Below, piece after piece: positions 25,416 to 34,229 of a DNA stretch of 64,000 nt. Location of the stretch: the NCBI GenBank assembly GCA_023251255.1, contig JAHEZD010000001.1, positions 57,269 to 121,268 on the forward strand, written 5' to 3'. This DNA comes from Chitinophagaceae bacterium. Its GTDB lineage: Bacteria; Bacteroidota; Bacteroidia; Chitinophagales; Chitinophagaceae. The notes beneath the pieces were generated by a model. That model was not told the origin of the DNA and did not search any database. It worked only from the letters and a program-made list of their open reading frames with translations. The stretch's first letter is position 1. Each line of letters begins with the position of its first letter. A program made the translations under genes and the position numbers.

Positions 25416-25553
25416 TGACTATCCGTATGAAGGAAAGCATTGACGATTTCCGTTGTCATACTGAGGTTCTCGAAGTATGATGAGCGTAAAACACAGCTTG
25501 AATAAGGTTTCGACAAGCTCAACCTGACATACTTTCCTTCATCCGGATAGTCA
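25416..25553. mobile_element. 138-bp MITE-like element, copy 2
   Basis: It is the same length as, and 137/138 identical to, the copy at 15234-15371. The terminal inverted repeats match at 21 of 22 positions. It lies within the apbE operon, between the DUF4266 and DUF3570 genes, ending 22 bases before the latter's start. AAAAATTAA occurs on both sides and could be a target duplication. Confidence 0.8.
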
Positions 25554-25575
25554 TAAAAAATTAATTCAGTAGCAC

Positions 25576-26793
25576 ATGAAAAAAATATGTTTGAGTGTTG
25601 TGGGGTTGTACATTGGCCTATTTGCCGGGTTTGGCCAGACCAAGGTTGATTCATCCAAATACCAGAACCATACCCTTCAATTTGAGGAAGCCAATCTGGT
25701 GTCCAGTTACTACAAGCAGGATGGCAATAACTCCGCAGTAACGGGTGGTATTGGTACGGAAAAGCTCACGGATATTTCCAACACATTTGATTTGAAACTG
25801 TTCCTTTACGATAACAGGTTCAGGAAGCATACGTTTAATTTTGAATTGGGGGTAGACCATTATACTTCTGCTTCTTCTGATATGATAGACCTGAAGGCCA
25901 ACTCTTCTGCATCACATGCAGATACCAGGATCTATCCTTCCGTTAACTGGACCGTGGAGAATGAAAAGAAGGGGACCACTGTTGGTGCAGGGATAGCGTA
26001 CTCCCATGAGTTTGATTACAGCTCCTTCAGTTTGAATACGAACTTTGCCCTTAAAACAAAAAACAGGAGCGGTGAATTCAGTGCCAGGGCACAGGTGTTT
26101 TTGGACCAGGTTAGCCAGGTATTGCCAACTGAATTGGTGAGCACGGTAACTACCACTACTTCTGCATCGGGAGGTGGGCATGGCACCAAATACCCCACCA
26201 CCCCCAGGACCACTTTTGACCTTGCGCTGTCCTATTCCCAAATCATCAATAAGCGTTTGCAGGTTGCTTTATTGAGCGATGTGGTAAGTCAATCCGGTTA
26301 TTTGAGCCTTCCTTTCCATAGGGTCTATTTCAAGGATGGGTCGGTACACCAGGAGGTATTGCCAAGCAGTAGGTTGAAGTTGCCATTGGGCTTGAGGGCG
26401 AACTATTTCATTGGCGACAAGGTAATCCTCAGGGCTTATTACCGTTACTATACTGATGATTGGGGGCTTAATTCCCACACGGCCAGTTTGGAAATGCCGG
26501 TGAAGATTACGCCTTTCTTTTCCTTGAGCCCTTTTTACAGGTATTATGTACAAACGGCCATCAACTATTTCTCGGCTTATGGAACACATACAGCCGCAGA
26601 GCAGTTCTATACCAGCAATTATGATTTTAGTGCCTTCAACAGCAGCTTCTACGGTGCGGGCATAAGGTTAACGCCACCCAAGGGCGTGTTTGGAATGGAG
26701 CATTTGAACATGTTGGAAATAAGGTATGGGCATTATGCGAAGAACATTGGTATGAACAGTGATATCATTTCATTGAACCTGAAGTTCAAATAA
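25576..26793 (+). CDS. DUF3570 outer-membrane protein
   Basis: The product has 405 residues with a signal peptide (about 1-20, ending GFGQ) and alternating polar/aromatic strands typical of a beta barrel throughout, ending 'DIISLNLKFK'. It matches DUF3570, which usually follows apbE and DUF4266 genes. The three probably form one extracytoplasmic redox or export system whose role is unknown. A MITE separates it from the upstream gene. Confidence 0.87.
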   Translation: MKKICLSVVGLYIGLFAGFGQTKVDSSKYQNHTLQFEEANLVSSYYKQDGNNSAVTGGIGTEKLTDISNTFDLKLFLYDNRFRKHTFNFELGVDHYTSASSDMIDLKANSSASHADTRIYPSVNWTVENEKKGTTVGAGIAYSHEFDYSSFSLNTNFALKTKNRSGEFSARAQVFLDQVSQVLPTELVSTVTTTTSASGGGHGTKYPTTPRTTFDLALSYSQIINKRLQVALLSDVVSQSGYLSLPFHRVYFKDGSVHQEVLPSSRLKLPLGLRANYFIGDKVILRAYYRYYTDDWGLNSHTASLEMPVKITPFFSLSPFYRYYVQTAINYFSAYGTHTAAEQFYTSNYDFSAFNSSFYGAGIRLTPPKGVFGMEHLNMLEIRYGHYAKNIGMNSDIISLNLKFK

Positions 26794-27062
26794 TAAAGTT
26801 GTTTAGACTTTTGAATTTTACGAGTTATGATTTAATAAACACTGTCAGCCTGAGCTTGTCGAAGGCGATTGTTTAGGAATTTGCCTATTTTAATCGGTTT
26901 CGACAGGCTCAACCTGACAACCCTTTTCTATGAAGCACTGTTTATTATCAAAATTGTAAAAATTTAAACAACTCCAATAATACAAAGAAGAGGTTGTCTC
27001 ATAAGTAAAATGAAGGCCTTGAGAATTGGCTGTACGAAAACTTTCTCCATCAGCTTCCGAAT
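26794..27062. repeat. Non-coding interval with a dispersed inverted repeat
   Basis: CAGCCTGAGCTTGTCGAA (from about 26850) and its inverted partner TTTCGACAGGCTCAACCTG (about 26901-26920) form a hairpin. They carry the same core as repeats near 44.0, 44.2 and 55.3 kb and inside the MITE. Nothing coding is seen. Confidence 0.6.
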
Positions 27063-27106
27063 AAGAAGAGGCTGTCTCGGACTTTTGAGACAGCCTCTTC
27101 TTTTTT
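27063..27106. terminator. Bidirectional terminator between convergent genes
   Basis: AAGAAGAGGCTGTCTC (27063-27078) pairs perfectly with GAGACAGCCTCTTCTT (27087-27102), with an eight-base loop and T-rich flank at 27101-27106. It serves the DUF3570 transcript and overlaps the stop of the convergent DUF72 gene. Confidence 0.88.
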
Positions 27107-28025
27107 AAAAAAGCGTTCCTTGGTCTGGTTTGTCATCATCCCAAAATTTTGGTTTGATTAAATCCAATCCGCATTCCTTGTTCATTTTATCCACTAAGTA
27201 AACCGTGAGTTCTGGGGAAGTGGCTTCGTCATGCATGTGCATGAAAAAATACAGTTCTTCCATGCCTTTGTTTAGCCAGTATTTCATGCGCCCTACCCAA
27301 GCGTCGATCCTTGTATAATCTGTTGGGTGCAAGCTATTGCCTACATAACGGATAAAGGCCTTTGGGACAGTGAGGTACATGTGGGCACAGTCCCTTCTGC
27401 CGGCCGTGTCAGTAATGACAGCACCCAAATTATTGTCTTTCAAGAAGGAGAACAGTTCTTGCCTTATATCATCTTTTGCAAACCAATCTGGATGGCGTAC
27501 TTCCAAGAAGAACTGAAGGTCTGTGGGCAATGAAGCAAGGTAGCCAAAGAGTTCCTCCTTTCTTTTTGGAGTAAAGGAGTCGCTTACCTGTACGAAGATG
27601 GGTCCGAGGTGTTCCTTGAATGCCACCACACCTCTCAGGAACTCGTCACTTAGGAACTTCTTGTTGCCCAGTCCACCAAAATGGGTGACACCGTTGTACA
27701 TTTTTGGACAGAACATAAAGTCCTTGCCCTTGGCTTTTTCTGACCATTTTTCAATGCCTTTTGCTCCATAGATTTTATAGTGGGTTGCATTCAGCTCTAT
27801 GCAATTATAATGCTCCACATAATGCTGCAAAAAATCCTTCTCCTTGGTTTTGGGTGGGTATATCTTGCCTACCCATTCCGTTCTTCCCCATTTGGCGCAG
27901 CCCACATATACTTTTGCGTTCTTGTTTTTCTTGCCGCTCAATACTGTTTTATTGAAAGCAGGTTCCTTGGGCAAGGGGAAATCGATGCTGTCCAGTTCAG
28001 CTTCCGGTACACGTCCAAATTCCAT
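27105..28025 (-). CDS. DUF72 protein with a C-terminal clamp-binding-like tail
   Basis: The 306-residue protein is a DUF72 (YecE-like) TIM barrel: 'YVGCAKWGRTEWVGKIYP' near the N-terminus, 'HYNCIELNATHYKIYG', 'QVSDSFTPKR', and 'YFFMHMHDEATSPE' near the C-terminus. The biochemical role is not established. The last five residues are QGTLF, the same pattern as in UmuC and the repair-cluster proteins at 15.9-19.7 kb, but written with different codons, which argues for function rather than duplication. Confidence 0.88.
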   Translation of the reverse strand: MEFGRVPEAELDSIDFPLPKEPAFNKTVLSGKKNKNAKVYVGCAKWGRTEWVGKIYPPKTKEKDFLQHYVEHYNCIELNATHYKIYGAKGIEKWSEKAKGKDFMFCPKMYNGVTHFGGLGNKKFLSDEFLRGVVAFKEHLGPIFVQVSDSFTPKRKEELFGYLASLPTDLQFFLEVRHPDWFAKDDIRQELFSFLKDNNLGAVITDTAGRRDCAHMYLTVPKAFIRYVGNSLHPTDYTRIDAWVGRMKYWLNKGMEELYFFMHMHDEATSPELTVYLVDKMNKECGLDLIKPKFWDDDKPDQGTLF

Positions 28026-28146
28026 ACAAGTGATTTGATGATAAAGTTATTTGATTGGTTAAATAGTTGGGCTCTTTGATTGTACAACAGTTCAATTGTT
28101 TTTCCTTTCTTTACAACGAACAAGATTAATAGCTAGGCTACCATTG

Positions 28147-29235
28147 ATGGAACAAAGGAAATACAGTATTGTTCATGTAATTGACACACTTGAAACAGGG
28201 GGTGCGGAAAGGGTATTGGTAACCCTCTGCAATATTTTCTTTGAACGTGGCCATGAAGTTTGTGTTGTTACCACGCTTGATAAGGGGCCTTTGGCTGCGC
28301 AGCTTTCAGCAGGGATTGAGGTGAAGGAACTGAGGAGGGCATCCAAATGGAACCTGGGCGATATGAAGCGGTTGGTAGCTTGGTGCAGGCCTTATGATAT
28401 TGTGCAGGTGCATTCATCGCACAACCTGCGTTACCTGTTTTTAGCTACTAAGTTGTTTGGGCTGAAGAAAAGGATATTCTTCCATGAGCATTTCGGGAAT
28501 ATAGATATTGATGATCGTGTTCGGTGGCACCAGAAGCTGGTTTATCCTTCTGTCAATTTGATTGCGGTATCCAACAGTTTGTACCGTTGGGCCATTGATA
28601 AGGCAAAGCTGGACCCCAAGCATGTGTTTGTGTTGCCCAATACTGTTCCCAAACTGCAGGTGAAGGAGAAGTTTATTGGAGGAAACAGTGTGAAACAATT
28701 GGTTTTGGTGGGCAATTTCAGGAAGGCAAAGAACATCTTGTTTGCCATTGAATTGATGGAAGTATTGGTAAAGAAGATGCAGGTGCAGCTCACCATTATT
28801 GGGCAAAAGAACGATGCGGCTTATTATGCATCCGTCAAAGAAAATATCAGTGCTGTTAATCTGGAAAACAATATCCACCTACTGCACGACTGTACCGAAG
28901 TGCAGCAATTGCTCCATCAATTTGATATGGCCATCCATGTGGCCAATACAGAAAGCGGCCCCTTGGTGTTAATAGAATACATGGCCCAGCAGATTCCCTT
29001 TCTCACTTATGATACTGGCGAAGTGGTGCAGCAAATAAAGAAGGACCTGCCGCAGTTTATCATGGAGAACTTTATGGTTGATGCATGGGTTGAAAGGATA
29101 GAAGCAATCCTGTCTGCCGATAGGTACAGTTTCGCGGAACCATTGAACAATGCTTTCCTGAAATACTATTCCGAAGGGGCCTACTACCAGCAATGCCTGG
29201 AAATTTATAAGCAGGGCCTGTTAGAGCCTGTTTAA
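28147..29235 (+). CDS. Glycosyltransferase (GT4/GT-B type)
   Basis: The product has 362 residues from the ATG at 28147. It shows a GT-B layout: N-lobe 'HVIDTLETGGAERVLVTLCN' with the G-G-A-E signature, linker and 'VLVGNFRKAKNILFAIELM' opening the C-lobe, then 'ESGPLVLIEYMAQQIP', the usual E-x7-E donor-site region. It probably transfers a sugar from a nucleotide donor to a cell-surface glycan. It stands alone, so the acceptor cannot be predicted. Confidence 0.88.
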   Translation: MEQRKYSIVHVIDTLETGGAERVLVTLCNIFFERGHEVCVVTTLDKGPLAAQLSAGIEVKELRRASKWNLGDMKRLVAWCRPYDIVQVHSSHNLRYLFLATKLFGLKKRIFFHEHFGNIDIDDRVRWHQKLVYPSVNLIAVSNSLYRWAIDKAKLDPKHVFVLPNTVPKLQVKEKFIGGNSVKQLVLVGNFRKAKNILFAIELMEVLVKKMQVQLTIIGQKNDAAYYASVKENISAVNLENNIHLLHDCTEVQQLLHQFDMAIHVANTESGPLVLIEYMAQQIPFLTYDTGEVVQQIKKDLPQFIMENFMVDAWVERIEAILSADRYSFAEPLNNAFLKYYSEGAYYQQCLEIYKQGLLEPV

Positions 29236-29281
29236 AAATGATTTCAGGAATTTGCTATGCAAATTCAAAAGCCCCTTTTTG

Positions 29282-29326
29282 GCCACGAACGCACGAATGA
29301 ACTCGAATAATTCGTGCATTCGTGGC
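29282..29326. terminator. Hairpin between convergent genes
   Basis: GCCACGAACGCACGAAT (29282-29298) pairs with ATTCGTGCATTCGTGGC (29310-29326) over 17 positions with one mismatch. There is no long T run, so it is either a bidirectional terminator or a dispersed repeat. Confidence 0.55.
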
Positions 29327-29373
29327 AAGAAAAGAAACAATGGTAGTTCTAGATGCTATCTTTAAACAGCTTC

Positions 29374-32300
29374 TTACCTTAGGTTCCAATCAAACTCCAA
29401 ACTTTCCCTTCTTGATGTTGGCTTCTGCCTTCCATTGGTGAGTTCAGCAACTTTGGCGCTTACATATTTCATGAGTTCCTGCACACTTATGTTCCCATCA
29501 TGATTGCCCGTACCGTACCTGTCTGCTTCCTTGTTTTCAATGGCCTTCCTAACGCAGTAGGTAAAGACACCGTTGCTCCATTGGGGGCTTTCAAAAGCAT
29601 ACTCCAGTCCACCTGCGGCAGATATGACCACCGTGCCGTTGCTGTTGCTGAAATCCGCAAAAAGGTTCCGCATCAGTTCAAAGGTATTGTTCAGGTTAAC
29701 CTTTGAGGGCTTCACTTTTATGGTACTCCTTGTTGATTTCACAGTGCCTGAATCTGCGCTGTTCACTTTTTCGATTACAGTACCCTTGCTTGACAATAAG
29801 GTTTCCTTATCCAATGCGCCACTGTGGCAGGCATCAATCAACAATAGTTTATGTTGTGCAGGCACACCATCCAATAAGCTTTCGAGTGCCTCGTACTTCA
29901 ATCCTTTCTGTTCAGGATTGTTGAAGTCCACATCGTACGTGGCATAATAGAAATCCAGGGACTTGTTCAGCAGGCCATGGCCTGTTACTGCTACAATGAC
30001 CCTATCATTTATATCAGCTTGCAGTATTTTTTTCTTGAGTGCCATGATGTTGGCAAGTGTAGCATTTTGGTTGATCAATGTGTCGATGCTTATGTTGGCC
30101 GTGTCCTTGTCCTTTGTAAAAGTGCCTACTAGGTCCCTGATATCCTTTGCTGCATAGCGGAGGCTCATATCCTTGTCCTTGTAATCAGAAACACCAATAC
30201 CAATGAACCATGTTTTGCGGTAAGGGTTCTTTGAATGGCTGCTGTTTATTTCCATGCCCTGCTGCAATGATTCCTGTCCCTGGTTGTTGGTGCAATAAAT
30301 TTTTATCCTGTTTTCTCCATAGGCCAATGGGATCTTCAAGTTCACCATGGTGTCCATGCTCCTGCTGCCCAAGGGCTTTCCTGCAAGGCCAAACACAGGA
30401 TTGTTGTTTACCAGTACATGCACTGCTTGGATGGGGTATTTTGCATCGGAACATTCAATGCCAATTTCGGTATTGCCCAAATTGGTGAACAGCTCCACAT
30501 CCGTTTTATCGCTAATGGAAATAAAAGGCAGCTCCGTACTTTTCAGTGATGCTTCACTGGTAAAGCCAGCTTTCCTTATCCTTTTTTCAAAAGCTTTTTT
30601 ATAGGCTGCAGCCATTGCTGTATCTGCCCTTCCTGTTTTGGGGAGAATGATATCAGGCCTGTTGAACTTGATGTCGAACTGGTCAAAGCCATAAATTTTA
30701 TCATTGTACTTAAAGCTCAATCCTTCCAGTGATTTCTTGCTGGCCATATAATTCCCTGCTGTATCACTGAGTACAAAGTCCAACCCCAATGGGGTGAAAA
30801 TATTGAGCAGTTTCTCCCCAGTTTGCAAATTGAACAGGGATACTTTATTATCAAAGCCCGATGTTGCCAGATACTTATTATCTGGACTGATGGCCAGTCC
30901 AATGGCCAAACTTTCATGGGCCCTTCTTGTGTACAGTACCGTATCCGCTTTTGTATCAATCACCACAAATTCCTTTTCATTGATGAAAGCAATTATTTTT
31001 TTATAATCAAGCGATGCCTTCATGTAACCAGCAGCATCAACGTCATTGCCTACTTTTATTTTCTTGATCAATTGAAAAGTCATCGCATTTTTTTTACTGA
31101 TGGTGCCATCATAATTATTGAAGTACAAATATTGGGGGGTGGCAACCACATCAGCATTATTGCCCCCGGGTACAATGTTGGTTAACCTTCCTTGCTGGTA
31201 ATTAATAATATATAAACTATCATTGGATGCACGGACCAGGAGCTGGTTCCTGAAAGTATCAACTTGGAAGAACACCAATCTTTCTGTAGGTGGCAGTTTA
31301 ATGTGGACAGAAAAGATAGGCTTTGCTTCGAACGAGGTATCAGTCATGGCGAAAGCTTCAACGAGTCCATGCTTGCCAGCAATGAACATGGTCCTATGCA
31401 GGTTATCTGGATGGAAACAAACCAATGTATCGTTACTGCTCAAGCCAATCTCTTTCCGTATATCGCTTGTTTTTTGGTTCTGGAGTACCACTTTGTCCTC
31501 ATCCTGTGTTTGCAGTGAAATACTATCGTTCAACATGATGGTTTCATTGTAAACGGCCTGCGGAGAATAACCGAAATACTGTGTGGCACCATTGGTGAGG
31601 TCCAGTTTGGAAAGCCTATCTGAAATTACATACAGCGATTTGCCGTCATTGGAAAACTGCACAGCAAATGGGGGATTGGTATAATCTGTAAATGACTTGC
31701 TTTTGAATGAAGTAAAATCAATGGACCGGATGCTTTTGTAATTACTGAAGTTGAACAGCTTCCTTTTTGGGTAGAAGGGATAGGTGGCAAATATGGATTT
31801 TTGGTTGGGTGTGAAATGAACGCTGTTCAGGTACTGTCCACTTGGTTCATTTGTTGGGATAGTGGCAATAAGGTCTGCTGAAAGGTCAACCAGTGAAAGG
31901 TTGTTTTCCCTATCAGGATAAATGAGCAGCTTGCCATCCGGTGAAAAGTCGGCTTCACCAAAATTGCTGGAACCCATTTTTTTGAAGCTGAGCTTTCTTT
32001 GGAAGTAGAACTCATTCTTCAAAATGTTCCAAACATTGATGGTGGTATCTGTGGCCGTGTAGAACAGGTAGCTGCCATCATAATTTACTTTTACGCTCAT
32101 CATCCGTGCTTTCTTTTTGTACCAGTGTACGTCTTCCTTTGTGGTCAGGTTCCACTTATACACAAAACTGTCAAGCCCGCAACTGTAGAGTATGTTTTCA
32201 TTGTTGGGCATAAAACAGAGGCCATTGACTGATGCCTTGTGCTTTCTCAAACCGAAGAGCAGTTTACTGGAAGCAACATTCCATAATTTTACCAATGAGT

Positions 32301-34131
32301 CCCTGCCACCTGATGCCAATGTTTTGTTGTTGGGGGAGAAGGCAACACAGTATTCCGTGTTATTGGTGTTGATGGTTGATACCAATGAGTAATCAAACGT
32401 GTTCCAGATCTTGATGGTATTGTCCCTTGAACAGGTTGCCATTAGCCTGCCATTGGGGCTGAAGCAAATGTCCAGCACTTCATCCTTATGTTGATTGATG
32501 GACCTTGTTTCCTTGCCCAGTTCCAAATTCCAGATATGTATAATCTGGTCGCCATGGCAAGTTGCATAATACTTACCTGAAGGATGCAGCACTGTTCTTT
32601 TGGCCATTGTTGAGCTTGCTCCATCCACCTGTAGGGTAACCTTATTGCTTTCATGTATTTTATGGATAGCCTGTTTGCTTATGGCGGTGCCTTCATTGTT
32701 ATTGGCCTGGACAAAAAAATTGGTTGCCTTTGTAAGTAAACTGTCTGCCGTTTCAATATCGCCACTTTTGTAATTGTACATGCCAATGAAAAAATAGTAC
32801 CAGCCCCTGGTGCTTGCATCCTTGTTGTTGAGGTACACATTTTTCAAGGCTATGTAAATGCCCTTTATATCCAATAAATCATCTTGGTCCAAATAATTCA
32901 AACCATCGGTTACCCATTTGTCCACCAGGTTATTGGATTGTATCTGTTCCATCAAAGCACCTGTTAACGAGAGCCTTCTTTCATCAGGAACCGTAAACAG
33001 GTAATCCAGTACATCGTCAGGTTTCAAGGGTGCATTGTTCAGCAGCCAAGTAGCATACACTTCTGCAAAGGAAAAATTATTGCCGAAGTAGGAGCCGGGA
33101 TTTACAGCCATGAAATGGATAAAACGGAGCAGGTGCCTGGTTCCACTGCTGTCCATTGCCTTGATAATGTTCAGCCCTTTGAATATGCCAGATGCAGCTT
33201 TTTGGGCAAGTAGACTTGTTGTTTTCAAGGTATCGCTTGCATAGGCTTTTTGCACTTCAAAAATTTGTTGTTTCAGTATTTTGATGAACTCAAAATTTAC
33301 CATTGAATCTGCATAATAATAAAGGAACCTCCGGCTGATGAGCATATCTGCTTTATTGAAATCGGAGAAGTTGATGCCATATTGAAAGAGGTCGGCAAAG
33401 TGGCTCTTCTTCATATCAACGGGTGTTTGGCAATAGATGTTCACTTGGTCAAAAGCCTCAATGGGCAAGTTGGAAGTTTTCTTCACCACTATAAAAGTCC
33501 TGTTGGGTTCAATTGTTTTTATGCTGCCATTGGCCAACGAGATGCCGTTGGAAACATCCGGATGGTTCCTGTAAATGGTATCGTACCGTTTGTACACGTT
33601 GCAAGGATAGCTGCTGTCGTTAATGCCATCATTGCTACCAGCATATACCACTACCATGATACTGTCTGCATTGTAGGGCATTGTTTTCTCAATGGGGAAA
33701 AATAGGTAGCTGCCGGAAGTTGTTGCGGCTTTGGGATAAGCAAAGGACCAATTGTTTTTGGTGATGGACCAATGCAGGTTGTTCAATGAAAGAAGTGCAT
33801 TGTTTTCATGTACGATATGCCTGTATATCCTTGTGTTCAACAGGCTTCTGTACATGTATTCATGAGCTTCAGTAGGCATTGCCAGTTCCTTATAGCATAG
33901 CCCAACATTGTTGAGTGCGGCACTGAACTTTTCTTCTTTGTACAATTTCTGGGCTTCGCCAATGGCAACCGCTTTTTTGAAATAGGTCAATGCAGAGTCG
34001 TAACTGCTTCTTATAATATAATCTATGCCCTTATCGAATGTTCCGTAAAAGGATGAATCGGGCTTGGGGGTTTGTGCGTGCAAGTGTATGGCACACAATA
34101 GCATCAATGCAGGCAAAAGCAGGTACTTCAT
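29374..34131 (-). CDS. Secreted WD40-caspase (metacaspase-like) protein
   Basis: The 1,585-residue protein has a signal peptide (1-19), an N-terminal TPR-like region ('SALTYFKKAVAIGEAQKLYK'), and WD40 repeats at about 500-720 ('HKDEVLDICFSPNGRLMATC' then 'SRDNTIKIWN') with more propeller-like repeats to about 1150. A C-terminal caspase-like peptidase C14 domain begins near 1302, with catalytic H1385 ('VTGHGLL') and C1435 ('IDACHSG'). It is a clan-CD cysteine protease placed outside the cytoplasm. Related cytoplasmic proteins occur in signalling or defence. It appears monocistronic. Confidence 0.9.
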   Translation of the reverse strand: MKYLLLPALMLLCAIHLHAQTPKPDSSFYGTFDKGIDYIIRSSYDSALTYFKKAVAIGEAQKLYKEEKFSAALNNVGLCYKELAMPTEAHEYMYRSLLNTRIYRHIVHENNALLSLNNLHWSITKNNWSFAYPKAATTSGSYLFFPIEKTMPYNADSIMVVVYAGSNDGINDSSYPCNVYKRYDTIYRNHPDVSNGISLANGSIKTIEPNRTFIVVKKTSNLPIEAFDQVNIYCQTPVDMKKSHFADLFQYGINFSDFNKADMLISRRFLYYYADSMVNFEFIKILKQQIFEVQKAYASDTLKTTSLLAQKAASGIFKGLNIIKAMDSSGTRHLLRFIHFMAVNPGSYFGNNFSFAEVYATWLLNNAPLKPDDVLDYLFTVPDERRLSLTGALMEQIQSNNLVDKWVTDGLNYLDQDDLLDIKGIYIALKNVYLNNKDASTRGWYYFFIGMYNYKSGDIETADSLLTKATNFFVQANNNEGTAISKQAIHKIHESNKVTLQVDGASSTMAKRTVLHPSGKYYATCHGDQIIHIWNLELGKETRSINQHKDEVLDICFSPNGRLMATCSRDNTIKIWNTFDYSLVSTINTNNTEYCVAFSPNNKTLASGGRDSLVKLWNVASSKLLFGLRKHKASVNGLCFMPNNENILYSCGLDSFVYKWNLTTKEDVHWYKKKARMMSVKVNYDGSYLFYTATDTTINVWNILKNEFYFQRKLSFKKMGSSNFGEADFSPDGKLLIYPDRENNLSLVDLSADLIATIPTNEPSGQYLNSVHFTPNQKSIFATYPFYPKRKLFNFSNYKSIRSIDFTSFKSKSFTDYTNPPFAVQFSNDGKSLYVISDRLSKLDLTNGATQYFGYSPQAVYNETIMLNDSISLQTQDEDKVVLQNQKTSDIRKEIGLSSNDTLVCFHPDNLHRTMFIAGKHGLVEAFAMTDTSFEAKPIFSVHIKLPPTERLVFFQVDTFRNQLLVRASNDSLYIINYQQGRLTNIVPGGNNADVVATPQYLYFNNYDGTISKKNAMTFQLIKKIKVGNDVDAAGYMKASLDYKKIIAFINEKEFVVIDTKADTVLYTRRAHESLAIGLAISPDNKYLATSGFDNKVSLFNLQTGEKLLNIFTPLGLDFVLSDTAGNYMASKKSLEGLSFKYNDKIYGFDQFDIKFNRPDIILPKTGRADTAMAAAYKKAFEKRIRKAGFTSEASLKSTELPFISISDKTDVELFTNLGNTEIGIECSDAKYPIQAVHVLVNNNPVFGLAGKPLGSRSMDTMVNLKIPLAYGENRIKIYCTNNQGQESLQQGMEINSSHSKNPYRKTWFIGIGVSDYKDKDMSLRYAAKDIRDLVGTFTKDKDTANISIDTLINQNATLANIMALKKKILQADINDRVIVAVTGHGLLNKSLDFYYATYDVDFNNPEQKGLKYEALESLLDGVPAQHKLLLIDACHSGALDKETLLSSKGTVIEKVNSADSGTVKSTRSTIKVKPSKVNLNNTFELMRNLFADFSNSNGTVVISAAGGLEYAFESPQWSNGVFTYCVRKAIENKEADRYGTGNHDGNISVQELMKYVSAKVAELTNGRQKPTSRRESLEFDWNLR

Positions 34132-34176
34132 TTCCGGGCAGTTGGTTTTGGGAAATGAAGGTCTACCATTAATGTA

Positions 34177-34212
34177 AAGAGAGCAATACCCTTGTGTGGG
34201 TATTGCTCTCTT
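34177..34212 (-). terminator. Terminator of the OPT transporter gene
   Basis: AAGAGAGCAATACCC (34177-34191) pairs perfectly with GGGTATTGCTCTCTT (34198-34212) over 15 bp with a six-base loop. It lies 18 bases past the stop of the gene ending at 34230. Confidence 0.8.
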
Positions 34213-34229
34213 ATTAATAGCTAGCGAAA

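Noticed and set aside
26794..27104. tRNA or small RNA gene in the gap
   Set aside because: No cloverleaf or conserved RNA motif could be found; the structure is explained by a dispersed inverted repeat and a terminator.
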